Source: Streptomyces adustus
GTDB taxonomy: Bacteria > Actinomycetota > Actinomycetes > Streptomycetales > Streptomycetaceae
Assembly: GCF_009377175.1 (NCBI RefSeq)
Contig: NZ_VJZD01000070.1
Coordinates: 1-38,493 of the forward strand
Reading direction: 5' to 3'
DNA length: 38,493 bases
This document shows positions 31,225-38,493 of this stretch, piece by piece (positions within the stretch are counted from its first letter, which is position 1; each line of letters begins with the position of its first letter). The notes under the pieces are model-generated. The model did no database searches, was not told where the DNA came from, and saw only the letters and a program-made list of their open reading frames with translations. A program made the position numbers and the translations under genes.

Positions 31225-33546
31225 ATGACTGCCTTGAACGCCTCCCATGAGGACCAGGGGCGACCGGAGCCCCGTGTCGGCCCCGCCCCCGCGGAAGAGC
31301 CGAGCTTCCATCCGTACCACCACCCGGCCGCGGGCTGGGGCGCCGCCAAGAGCGTGACACGGGTGCTGACGCGCGAGCGCGCACTCGTGGACGGGCCGCG
31401 GGCGATCATGCGGATGAACCACGAGAACACCGGCTTCGACTGCCCCGGGTGTGCCTGGCCGGACGACACCAAGGGCCTGCACCTGGACATCTGCGAGAAC
31501 GGCATCAAGCACGTCACCTGGGAGATGACCCGCAAACGGGTGGGCCGCGAGTTCTTCGCCGACCACACGGTCACGGAACTCGCCGGCTGGAGCGACTTCG
31601 CCCTGGAGGACCAGGGCCGGCTGACCGAACCGATGGTGTACGACCCCGAGTCCGACCACTACGTCCCGATCGCCTGGCACGACGCGTTCGAGCTGGCCGG
31701 CCGGATCCTGCGGGAACTGGACGATCCGAACCAGGCGTCGTTCTACACCTCGGGCCGCCTCGGCAACGAAGCCACGTTCCTGTACCAGTTGTTCGCCCGC
31801 GAACTGGGCACGAACAACCTGCCGGACTGCTCCAACATGTGCCACGAGGCCAGCGGCCGCGCCCTTCAGGCGTCCCTCGGCACCGGCAAGGGCACGGTCG
31901 ACCTCCAGGACTGGGAGACCACCGACGCCCTGTTCATCATGGGCGTCAACGCGGCCTCCAACGCGCCCAGGATGCTCACCGCGCTCGCCGAGGCGTATCA
32001 CCGGGGCGCCCAGATCGTGCACATCAACCCGCTGGTCGAGGCGGCCGCCACCCGCACCATCGTGCCGCACGACTTCATGGACATGGCCCTGATGAAGACG
32101 ACCAGGACCAGCACCCTGAACCTCCAGCCCCGTATCGGCGGCGACATGGCGCTGCTGCGCGGCATGGCCAAGGCCGTGCTCGAAGAGGCCAGGCGCGACC
32201 CGAAGGCGGTGGACCAGGAGTTCATCGACCGCTACACGGCCGGCTTCGACGAGTACCGCGCGGTGTGCGAGGCGACCACCTGGGAGGAGATCGAGCGGCA
32301 GTCCGGTCTCGACCGCGCCGACGTCCTGAAGGCAGCACGCGTCTACGGCGACGCCGACCGCAGCATCGTCAGCTGGTGCCTGGGCGTCAGCCAGCACGAA
32401 CACGGCGTCGACACCGTCCGTGAGATCGTCAACCTCCTTCTGCTGCGCGGCAATCTGGGGCGCGAGGGAGCGGGACCCTCACCGGTGCGCGGACACAGCA
32501 ACGTCCAGGGCAACCGCACCTGCGGCATCGACCACCGGCCCACCGAGGAGTTCCTGGACCGCCTGGCGGAGGTCTGCAAGATCGACCCGCCGCACGAGCA
32601 CGGGCTCGACACCGTCGCCACCATCCACGCCATGCACCGCGGAGACGTCAAGGTGTTCGTCGGCATGGGCGGCAACTTCGCCCTCGCCGCGCCCGACACC
32701 CCGTACACCTACGAAGCCCTGCGCAGATGCGAACTCACCGTCCAGGTGAGCACCAAGCTCAACCGCAGCCACCTCGTCCACGGCCGCCGGGCGCTCATCC
32801 TGCCCTGTCTGGGCCGCACCGAGAAGGACCACCAGCGCGGCGGCGTCCAGAGCACCTCGGTCGAGGACTCGATGAGCATGGTCCATCTCTCCGTCGGCAT
32901 GAAGCGTCCCGCCTCGCCGCACCTGCTGTCCGAGCCCGCCGTCATCGCCGGCCTGGCCCGCGCCGCCCTCCCCGGCAGCGACACCCCGTGGGAGTGGTAC
33001 GTCGAGGACTACGACCGCATCCGCGACACGATGGCCCAGACCCTCGACGGCTTCGAGGACTGCAACCGCAGGGTGCGCCTGCCGCTCGGCTTCCGCATCA
33101 GACAGCCCGCCCGCGAACTGGTCTTCCTGACCCCCTCGGGGCGCGCCGAGTTCTCCGCCGCCCCGCTGCCCGACGTCGTCCCGGCCCCGGGCACCCTGGC
33201 GCTGGGGACCATGCGGTCCCACGACCAGTGGAACACGACCATCTACTCCGACGACGACCGCTACCGGGGCGTCAAGGGGCTGCGCACGCTCGTCTTCATG
33301 AACGAGGACGACATGCGCGAGCGCGGCGTCCGCGAGTTCGACCCGGTCGACATCACCAGCACCGCCAAGGACGGCAGCCACCGGCACCTCGACGGCTACC
33401 TCGCCATTCCCTACGACATCCCGCGCGGCTGCGCGGCCGGCTACATGCCGGAGATGAACGTGCTGTGCGCGATCGGCGACTACAGCACCCAGAGCGACCA
33501 GCCGCTGATGAAGCACGTCAAGGTCACCATCACCAGATCCGCCTGA
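31225..33546 (+). CDS. FdhF/YdeP-type molybdopterin oxidoreductase
   Basis: A 773-residue relative of formate dehydrogenase alpha subunits in the YdeP (TIGR01701-like) branch, expected to bind bis-molybdopterin guanine dinucleotide and an iron-sulfur cluster. Cys73 and Cys76 lie in FDCPGCAWP, with Cys90 in LDICENG as a further ligand candidate. Cys206 in NMCHEASG aligns with the position of the Sec/Cys molybdenum ligand. SPVRGHSNVQGNRTCG is another family block. No other subunit, fdhD or cofactor gene is adjacent. ATG 31225 touches AAGGGG with no spacing; TTG 31234 (Leu4) has a better 9-nt spacing and may be the true start. E. coli YdeP is linked to acid resistance; the electron donor and substrate here are unknown. 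Confidence 0.87.
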   Translation: MTALNASHEDQGRPEPRVGPAPAEEPSFHPYHHPAAGWGAAKSVTRVLTRERALVDGPRAIMRMNHENTGFDCPGCAWPDDTKGLHLDICENGIKHVTWEMTRKRVGREFFADHTVTELAGWSDFALEDQGRLTEPMVYDPESDHYVPIAWHDAFELAGRILRELDDPNQASFYTSGRLGNEATFLYQLFARELGTNNLPDCSNMCHEASGRALQASLGTGKGTVDLQDWETTDALFIMGVNAASNAPRMLTALAEAYHRGAQIVHINPLVEAAATRTIVPHDFMDMALMKTTRTSTLNLQPRIGGDMALLRGMAKAVLEEARRDPKAVDQEFIDRYTAGFDEYRAVCEATTWEEIERQSGLDRADVLKAARVYGDADRSIVSWCLGVSQHEHGVDTVREIVNLLLLRGNLGREGAGPSPVRGHSNVQGNRTCGIDHRPTEEFLDRLAEVCKIDPPHEHGLDTVATIHAMHRGDVKVFVGMGGNFALAAPDTPYTYEALRRCELTVQVSTKLNRSHLVHGRRALILPCLGRTEKDHQRGGVQSTSVEDSMSMVHLSVGMKRPASPHLLSEPAVIAGLARAALPGSDTPWEWYVEDYDRIRDTMAQTLDGFEDCNRRVRLPLGFRIRQPARELVFLTPSGRAEFSAAPLPDVVPAPGTLALGTMRSHDQWNTTIYSDDDRYRGVKGLRTLVFMNEDDMRERGVREFDPVDITSTAKDGSHRHLDGYLAIPYDIPRGCAAGYMPEMNVLCAIGDYSTQSDQPLMKHVKVTITRSA

Positions 33547-33562
33547 CCAGGGGCGCCGGACC

Positions 33563-33578
33563 GCCGCCGCGAGGCGGC
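33563..33578. terminator. Small hairpin between convergent genes
   Basis: GCCGCC-GCGA-GGCGGC is a 6-bp stem with a stable tetraloop, 16 nt after the oxidoreductase stop and partly repeated in the following bases. It may terminate transcription from the left. Confidence 0.4.
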
Positions 33579-33582
33579 TGCC

Positions 33583-34248
33583 TCAGCCGCCGGCCTCGGC
33601 GGCCGCGTCCTGGAGGTCCTGCTGGCTGTGCGACATCAGCTCGCCCATGTCGTCGACCGAGGGGTCGAGCTCCGTGGCGCGCGGCGCGACACGCCGCAGG
33701 CAGTCGGTCGTGGCCAGGGCGATCTCCACGGCCTTGTCCATCTCCTGGTCGCCGAGATGCTCCTCGATCCGGAAGGCGAGACCGGCCAGCGTCTCGTCGT
33801 CGGTCTCCGGCAGCAGACAGCCCTGGAGGCCCGGCGGGACCGGCGTCTGTTCACGGAACTCGCGCAACGCGGTGACCACGGCGGACTTCCCACTGAACTC
33901 GTCGAGCAGACCCATCACGACGTACAGCCGGGCCGTCAGCCGGGGCAGGCCGGGGAAACCGTCCAGCCAGCGCATCAGCTTCTGCTGACTGCCGACATGC
34001 TCCAGGATCTGCGACATGACCGACGCGTAGGTGTTGGACTGCGACCAGTGGAAGGGCAGCATCCCCGCCACCTGCTGGGCCAGTTGCACCTGCTGCTGCG
34101 GCGAGAGGGCGTCGTCGACGAAGCCGGCGGCCAGCTCGCCGTCGATCCCGAAACCGGGGGTCGGCGACCGGTGCTCCGAGGTGCGCGACAAACCGTGGCG
34201 CAGGCGCAACAGCTCTTCGCCGATCTTGCTCAGCGGCTTCTCCCGCAT
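33583..34248 (-). CDS. Hypothetical helical protein, 221 residues
   Basis: I do not recognise this family. The protein is soluble, acidic and predicted almost wholly alpha-helical, without signal or membrane segment. Notable stretches are LSPQQQVQLAQQVAGMLPFHWSQS (in parts: LSPQQQVQLAQQ, MLPFHWSQS), LMRWLDGFPGLPRLTARLYVVMGLLDEFSG, quoted in parts as MRWLDGFPGLP and LYVVMGLLDEFSG, and an acidic C-terminus. The ATG has GGGAGG 5 nt upstream, so translation is well supported. It converges on the oxidoreductase gene and is divergent from the DUF1345-like gene. No function is proposed. Confidence 0.65.
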   Translation of the reverse strand: MREKPLSKIGEELLRLRHGLSRTSEHRSPTPGFGIDGELAAGFVDDALSPQQQVQLAQQVAGMLPFHWSQSNTYASVMSQILEHVGSQQKLMRWLDGFPGLPRLTARLYVVMGLLDEFSGKSAVVTALREFREQTPVPPGLQGCLLPETDDETLAGLAFRIEEHLGDQEMDKAVEIALATTDCLRRVAPRATELDPSVDDMGELMSHSQQDLQDAAAEAGG

Positions 34249-34430
34249 GGATCCTCCCGGCCTTGAGGTGCTGATCGTCCCTGATGGGCGCGTCTGGCCC
34301 GCACCAACACCCTGCCGCCCGGAACGGGGGAGCGCGCGCCCGATGGCCCATGCGGGCTAGGGCCTGTCCGACGGATGGGACCCACGGCCGGCCGGGTCGG
34401 CCGGGAGGGCGTGATACGCCGGGGCGACCG

Positions 34431-34460
34431 TGGACGCCGGAATCGAGAACGTCGGTTAAT
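34431..34460 (+). promoter_or_regulatory. Possible promoter of the DUF1345-like gene
   Basis: TGGACG (34431-34436), an 18-nt spacer, then GTTAAT (34455-34460). Transcription would begin close to 34467, so the first ATG (34459) might lie upstream of the message and the second ATG (34471) would be almost leaderless. Confidence 0.3.
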
Positions 34461-35097
34461 GTCCAGACTCATGCGTATCTGGCTGCCGCTCTCCGCCATC
34501 CCACGGCTGGCCTGTGCCGGGCTCGTCGGGGCCGGGGTGGGCGCCGCCGTCGCCGTGCCGACCGACACACCGCTGGGCGTGCTGGCCGGCATCGCCGCGA
34601 CCGAGGCCTTCTTCGTGGTGACGGGCTGGATCGTGCTGTGGCCGATGGACGCCACCGCCACGCACCGGCACGCCGGGCGTGAGGATCTGCGGCCCGTGGC
34701 CGAGGAGCTGGCGGTGATCGGGACCGCGGTGTGCGGACTGGTCGGCATCGTCGTGCTGCTGCTCGGCAACTCCGACCCCGCCCACGCCGTGACGGCACTC
34801 CTCGGCGTGTTCGCCGCCTGGTCGGCCCTGCACCTGATGTACGCCACCCGGTACGCCTACCTCTACTACCCGCAGTCCATGGGCGGGATCGACTTCAACT
34901 CCCAGGAACCACCGGCGTACCGGGACTTCATCTACTTCAGCTACAACCTGGGCATGACCTACCAGGTCTCGGACACCAGCGTGTCGAGCACCCGGATCCG
35001 TGCCATGGTGCTGCGGCACTGCCTCCTGTCGTACGTCTTCGGCACCAGCATTCTCGCCAGCGCCATCAATCTGTTCGTCGGCATCGTCACCCGCTGA
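34459..35097 (+). CDS. DUF1345-like integral membrane protein
   Basis: A 212-residue membrane protein with about five helices (near 14-30, 36-58, 78-98, 103-122 and 185-210). The block DFIYFSYNLGMTYQVSDT before the last helix is the DUF1345 signature. The function of that family is unknown. Two starts compete: ATG 34459 has only a weak GAGAA upstream, and ATG 34471 may be leaderless. Both give the same membrane part. It converges with the ferredoxin reductase gene, leaving 16 bp. Confidence 0.75.
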   Translation: MSRLMRIWLPLSAIPRLACAGLVGAGVGAAVAVPTDTPLGVLAGIAATEAFFVVTGWIVLWPMDATATHRHAGREDLRPVAEELAVIGTAVCGLVGIVVLLLGNSDPAHAVTALLGVFAAWSALHLMYATRYAYLYYPQSMGGIDFNSQEPPAYRDFIYFSYNLGMTYQVSDTSVSSTRIRAMVLRHCLLSYVFGTSILASAINLFVGIVTR

Positions 35098-35113
35098 GCC
35101 CGCCGGGCGAGGC

Positions 35114-36061
35114 TCACAGCTCCAGGACCAGCCGCTCGCCCCGGCAGCGGGAGACACAGATCATCATGGTCGCGTTCGTCGCCCGCTCCTGGTCGGTCAG
35201 CACGGAGTCCCGGTGCTCCGGGACGCCTTCGAGCACGTCCGTCTCACAGGTGCCGCAGGTCCCCTCGGTGCAGGAGAACAGCACCTCGACACCGGCGGCG
35301 CGCACGGCCTCGAGGACGGAGATTCCCGGGGCGACGGTCAGCGTACGACCGCTCAGCGCCAGCTCGACCTCGAACTCGCCCTCGGACGCGTCCTCCTGGC
35401 CCGTCGGCCGGGGCTTCGGCCGGAACCGCTCGACGTGCAGGACACCGGGCGGACACCGCGCCTCGACGGCGTCGAGCAGCGCGCCCGGTCCGCAGCAGTA
35501 GACCAGGGTGCCGTCGGGCAGCGCGTCGAGCGCCGGTCCGAGGTCGAGCGGACCGCACTCGTCCTCGGGCACGACGGTGACCCGCTCCCCGTACCCGGCC
35601 AACTCCCCGGCGAACGCCATGGACGCGCGGTTGCGACCGCCGTACAGCAGCGACCACCGCGCGCCCCGGGCCTGGGCCGCCGCCACCATCGGCAGGATCG
35701 GGGTGATCCCGATACCGCCCGCGACGAAGAGGTACCGGGCGGCCGGCCGCAGGGCGAAGTGGTTGCGCGGACCGCGCGCCCGCACGGGGTCGCCCTGCCT
35801 CAACCGCTCGTGCACATGGGCGGATCCGCCCCGCCCGGCCGGCTCCCGCAGCACCGCGATCCGCCACGCGGTACGGTCCGCCGGATCACCGCACAGCGAG
35901 TACTGCCGCTCCAGGTCCGGGCCGAGCAGGAGGTCGACATGAGCGCCGGGCTCCCAGTCGGGGAGCAGTTCGCCCCGGGGGCGGCGCAGGGTCAGGGCGA
36001 GCACGCCGTCGGCCACGAACTCCCTCCGCTCGACGACGAGTTCGACCTCATGGACGGTCAC
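35114..36061 (-). CDS. VanB-like ferredoxin reductase (phthalate dioxygenase reductase type)
   Basis: A 315-residue single-chain reductase that passes electrons from NAD(P)H to the Rieske oxygenase encoded upstream. Flavin-binding RQYSLCGD (52-59), nucleotide-binding GGIGITP (115-121), and a C-terminal plant-type [2Fe-2S] domain with Cys264, Cys269, Cys272 and Cys302 are all in the order of the phthalate dioxygenase reductase class. The GTG at 36061 is chosen because it overlaps the stop of the 63-residue gene (GTGA) and has GAGAGGA 6 nt upstream; an open frame reaches to 36115. It is the last gene of a three-gene coupled operon. Confidence 0.88.
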   Translation of the reverse strand: MTVHEVELVVERREFVADGVLALTLRRPRGELLPDWEPGAHVDLLLGPDLERQYSLCGDPADRTAWRIAVLREPAGRGGSAHVHERLRQGDPVRARGPRNHFALRPAARYLFVAGGIGITPILPMVAAAQARGARWSLLYGGRNRASMAFAGELAGYGERVTVVPEDECGPLDLGPALDALPDGTLVYCCGPGALLDAVEARCPPGVLHVERFRPKPRPTGQEDASEGEFEVELALSGRTLTVAPGISVLEAVRAAGVEVLFSCTEGTCGTCETDVLEGVPEHRDSVLTDQERATNATMMICVSRCRGERLVLEL

Positions 36062-36249
36062 GAACGGTCCTCTCGGGGCTGGTGTCCCTCGGGGTGGCCG
36101 AGCATCCACTCCCACATCGCGACCGGGTCCTGCGCGCGGTGCTCGGCCCCGCAGTGGCAGGTGCCGTGCAGCACGTCGGTCCCCGGCAGCCAGTCGACGC
36201 GGTAGATCTCGCGCGGCTCGCGCGGCTCGCGCGGCGGAAGGCCGCTCAC
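36058..36249 (-). CDS. 63-residue Cys/His protein between oxygenase and reductase
   Basis: This small gene is easy to miss. GTG at 36249 overlaps the Rieske stop (GTGA), and its own stop overlaps the reductase start (GTGA), so all three are translationally coupled. The product has an Arg/Glu/Pro-rich start (PPREPREPREIYRVDW) and a core with TCHCGAEHRAQDPVAMWEWM followed by LGHPEGH. Cys31, His32, Cys33 and the later His residues could bind a metal. The frame and start are supported by the double overlap rather than by a known family. It may be an assembly factor, small subunit or substrate-specificity partner of the oxygenase; this is inference. Confidence 0.72.
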   Translation of the reverse strand: MSGLPPREPREPREIYRVDWLPGTDVLHGTCHCGAEHRAQDPVAMWEWMLGHPEGHQPREDRS

Positions 36250-37313
36250 CGGGCCCGCTCCACCGGCTTGCCGCCCTCCTCGACCAGCCGGGCGAGGATA
36301 CGGCGGGCGGCCAGACCGCCGGTGTCGATGTTGATGCTCAGCTCCTGGTAACCGGCGCGCTCGGTGCCGAGCGTGCGCTGCAACAGGTTGAGCGCGTCGA
36401 CGTCCTGCATGACGACGGTGTGGTTGTTGCTCCGCAGGAACTCGGTGACCTCCTCGTCGTCCGTCGCCCAGTCCCGCGAGACCGCCCAGAAGTCGTACAC
36501 CCTGCCCTCGGACGACGGCGTGATCGCGTACGTGATCTCGGTGTGGAAGGCGCCCGGGTCGCTGCCGTCCGCCTCGGGCAGCACCCCGGCCGGGGCGATC
36601 CGGCTGTGCAGCAGATACAGACACGGCGCGTGGTACTCGATGTCCTGCCAGCGGGTGATCCGGCCCTCGATGCCGGTCGAACGGGCGTAGAACGGCGGGC
36701 ACTCGGCGTCGTCCATGCGCCGGCTCACCCGCACCACCCCCGCACCCTCGTCCACCTCGGTGCTGATCGGGGTCTCGGCGACCTCGGGCGTGCCGATGTA
36801 GCCGCCGTGCAGATACGTCTCGTGGGAGAGGTCGAGGAGGTTGTCGACCAGCAGTCCGTAGTCGGCGTCGATCGGCTCCATGCCACGGACCGTGGTCCAG
36901 CCGGGGGAGTCGAGATGACGGGCGCGCGGAATCGTCTGCGGGTCGGCCGACTCCGGGTCGCCGATCCACACCCACACCAGCGAGTCCCGCTCGGCCACCG
37001 GGTACGAGGTCACGCGGGCGGTGCGCGGGATGCGCCGCTGGCCCGGCACGTACACGCAGGTGCCCGTGGTGTCGTACGTGAACCCGTGGTAGCCGCACAC
37101 GATCCGGTCGCCGTCCAGCCGGCTCTCCGACAGCGGGAAGCGCCGGTGCACACAGCGGTCGTGCAACGCCACCGCGGTCCCGTCCGCCTCCGTCCGGTAC
37201 AGGACCAGCGGCTCCCCGAGAACCGTCCGTCCCAGCAGCTCCGCGCGCCCCACCTCGTGACTGTAGGCGGCGACGTACCACTGGTTCCTGGCGAAGGCGG
37301 TCGTATGAGGCAT
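36246..37313 (-). CDS. Rieske non-heme iron oxygenase, VanA-like
   Basis: The 355-residue terminal oxygenase of a two-component system, expected to hydroxylate or O-demethylate an aromatic acid. The Rieske [2Fe-2S] ligands are Cys54, His56, Cys73 and His76 (CVH and CGYHG). The mononuclear iron site reads DNLLDLSHETYLH, with His164 and His169, and an Asp further down (QDVDALN). Length and order fit vanillate demethylase and dicamba-demethylase types. The ATG is preceded by GACGGGGA. It is the first gene of the operon. The substrate is not determinable; no ring-cleavage genes are in the window. Confidence 0.88.
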   Translation of the reverse strand: MPHTTAFARNQWYVAAYSHEVGRAELLGRTVLGEPLVLYRTEADGTAVALHDRCVHRRFPLSESRLDGDRIVCGYHGFTYDTTGTCVYVPGQRRIPRTARVTSYPVAERDSLVWVWIGDPESADPQTIPRARHLDSPGWTTVRGMEPIDADYGLLVDNLLDLSHETYLHGGYIGTPEVAETPISTEVDEGAGVVRVSRRMDDAECPPFYARSTGIEGRITRWQDIEYHAPCLYLLHSRIAPAGVLPEADGSDPGAFHTEITYAITPSSEGRVYDFWAVSRDWATDDEEVTEFLRSNNHTVVMQDVDALNLLQRTLGTERAGYQELSINIDTGGLAARRILARLVEEGGKPVERAR

Positions 37314-37404
37314 GGCGTCCCCGTCCCTGAGCGCGGGGCCTCGTCGCCCCGCTCGGTGTGGTGGGAGTCAGGGTCCCGACGGCTGCGGGCGCCGCGCAAC
37401 GCGC

Positions 37405-37421
37405 CTTCCGTCAGGCGGAAG
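37405..37421. promoter_or_regulatory. Inverted repeat upstream of the Rieske operon
   Basis: CTTCCG-tcagg-CGGAAG, perfect 6-bp arms, lies 92 bp before the Rieske start. It is the only clear symmetric element in the 239-bp upstream gap. It may be an operator; no dedicated regulator gene is adjacent. Confidence 0.4.
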
Positions 37422-37510
37422 ACCGGTCCCTGGACCTGCCGCACTCCCGGACGACCGAACGGCCCGCCGGGCGAACCGGTGGGCCGTCGAGGTGCTTCGG
37501 GGTGTCTCGG

Positions 37511-37558
37511 GTCGGAAGTCGGAGTCAGGAATCAGGCGTCGGGAGTCACGAGTCAGGA
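37511..37558. repeat. Degenerate short tandem repeats
   Basis: A run of imperfect 6-8 nt units (AGTCGG, AGTCAGGA, ATCAGG, GTCGGGA, GTCACG, AGTCAGGA) sits in the gap before the Rieske operon and reaches the last codons of the next gene. It looks like simple-sequence slippage. Confidence 0.45.
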
Positions 37559-37927
37559 GCCCGCGGGTCCGTACCCGTGCGGGTCGAGCGCGATACGGAT
37601 GCCGAGGGACTTCGTGCGCTCGTGGTTCTGCGCGTGGTCGATCGAGCGGAACAGCAGCCGGTGCCTGCCGTCGCCGTGCACCTTGATCCGGGAGGTGTAC
37701 TTCTTCCAGCCCCTGCCGTCGAGGTCGTACTCGGTCCTGGCCACACCGGACAGGTCGTCGGTGGCGGTGAGGGTGACCGTGACGTCCGAGTGGTGGACGC
37801 TGTGCCGGTCGGGGCGGGGCTTCGTCGTGGCCCTGGTGACCGGGGGCTCGGTGTCCAGCGGTTCGTTCATCGCCTCGTCGGCCGGGGTCATCTCGTCCGC
37901 GCCATGCCGGTCCCCGGCAGTCGGCAC
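37553..37927 (-). pseudogene. Isolated OmpL47-type beta-barrel/Ig-like domain, possible remnant
   Basis: Residues about 47-115 (DVTVTLTATDDLSGVARTEY, then GDGRHRLLFRSIDHAQN) match the repeat domain usually found at the C-terminus of large secreted Streptomyces enzymes. Here it stands alone in 124 residues with no signal peptide and no catalytic part. The GTG at 37927 has no convincing ribosome site, and an in-frame stop lies just upstream. Internal ATGs (such as 37891) are no better. It is most simply the leftover tail of a larger gene, but a small expressed protein cannot be excluded. Confidence 0.45.
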
Positions 37928-37971
37928 CTGCGCATGTCACGGACCGTCACATAGCCGTCCCCCGGCGGTCC

Positions 37972-38493
37972 TCAGCGCAGGCGGGCCGCCGCGGTGCGGG
38001 CCAGGGAAAGGGTGCGGGAGCGGGCGGGGGCCGCGGGGCTGCCCGCCTCGCTGAGGATCACCAGGGTCCTGTCGACGACCACCAGGACCAGGTTCTCCTG
38101 GACGGTGAGCGTCTCGCTGGTCACGGTGACAGTGGCGTGCCACGAGACGTCGCCGATCCCCGCCGAGCCGAGCGCCGACACATGTTCCGTGCCCTTCATC
38201 CCGTCGCTCCAGCCGATGCTGAACGTGTCGCACCCGGAGAGCACGTTCGCCGCGTGCGCCAGCTCCTCGCGCGCGCCACTGCCGGGCGAGCGGCGCAGTA
38301 CTTCCTGGAGGAAGGGTCCGCTCTGGCTCTGGGCGAAGGTGACCCTGGCCTCGACGGCGCCCGCGCGGGTGGTGCGGTAGGACTCCAGGGCGTTGAGCGT
38401 GTCGAGGCAGGCGACGTGGTCGGAGCGGGTGGGCGGATCGTTCTGAAGCACCGTCTTCACGTAGCCGGAAGGCAGTTGAGCGGTCGTCAGGAG
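37972..38493 (-). CDS. Partial gene, probable secreted or lipoprotein ectodomain
   Basis: The frame is open to the right edge, and the codons before the first Met-like start read LLTTAQLPSGY, which is typical domain sequence, so the N-terminus is missing. The visible 173 residues resemble extracytoplasmic sensor-like domains of actinobacteria (PknH ectodomain-like). They include two Cys (HVACLDTL and LSGCDTF) that could form a disulfide, and a beta-strand-rich end (ATVTVTSETLTVQENLVLVVV, quoted in parts: ATVTVTSETL, ENLVLVVV). Function is unknown. Confidence 0.6.
   Translation of the reverse strand, partial: LLTTAQLPSGYVKTVLQNDPPTRSDHVACLDTLNALESYRTTRAGAVEARVTFAQSQSGPFLQEVLRRSPGSGAREELAHAANVLSGCDTFSIGWSDGMKGTEHVSALGSAGIGDVSWHATVTVTSETLTVQENLVLVVVDRTLVILSEAGSPAAPARSRTLSLARTAAARLR

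Noticed and set aside
34355..34380. GGGCCTGTCCGACGG-like stretch resembling ends of some Streptomyces insertion sequences
   Set aside because: No matching inverted end, target duplication or transposase fragment is visible nearby.
1..38493. tRNA, rRNA, CRISPR arrays or phage attachment sites
   Set aside because: I looked for cloverleaf-like stretches, regularly spaced repeats and integrase genes and saw none that I could support.

Overview
The window is very GC-rich, with strong third-position GC bias, many GTG starts, 4-bp GTGA/ATGA gene overlaps, large secreted enzymes and DasR-type operators. All of this points to a Streptomyces chromosome, probably an arm or flank region with many accessory genes. 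I count 33 protein genes, one of them cut by the right edge. I see no rRNA, tRNA, CRISPR array or intact insertion sequence. Family calls come from reading motifs by eye, not from database searches.

Left part (1-9436). A secreted GH18 chitinase has two DasR-like sites in its promoter and a textbook terminator. It is followed by a lone ATP-grasp enzyme. A metallophosphoesterase and an Sfp-type phosphopantetheinyl transferase form a coupled pair, and next come an 83-residue unknown and an alpha/beta hydrolase. An XRE regulator with an ImmA/IrrE-like metallopeptidase lies divergent to a free-standing MmyB-type sensor domain. Region 9149-15663 holds a 2050-residue secreted RHS/YD-repeat protein with a short variable C-terminal tail, and a small multi-pass membrane protein just downstream that is a candidate immunity partner.

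Middle (16088-24383). This is a complete glucan-use locus in one direction: LacI regulator, sugar-binding lipoprotein, two permeases, cytoplasmic GH13 alpha-glucosidase, and a secreted GH87-type alpha-1,3-glucanase/mycodextranase with flanking binding domains. No ATPase is present, so the importer probably borrows the genome's shared sugar ATPase (MsiK type). The likely flow is fungal alpha-1,3-glucan or nigeran outside, oligosaccharides through the importer, and glucose inside. With the chitinase, the window has two separate tools aimed at fungal cell walls.

Next (24355-28768) is an NMT1/SsuA-type ABC importer (ATPase, two different permeases, lipoprotein) with a divergent IclR/PcaR-type regulator and a clear palindrome in the shared control region. 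Its substrate cannot be read from the sequence.

Right part (28980-38493). It holds a DyP-type peroxidase (DypB-like active site), a 93-residue unknown, a GreA-like factor, a YdeP/FdhF-type molybdopterin oxidoreductase with a hairpin against its ribosome binding site, a helical unknown, a DUF1345-like membrane protein, and a tightly coupled three-gene Rieske operon. In that operon a 63-residue Cys/His protein is translated between the oxygenase and its VanB-like reductase. A possible domain remnant and a truncated secreted protein close the window.
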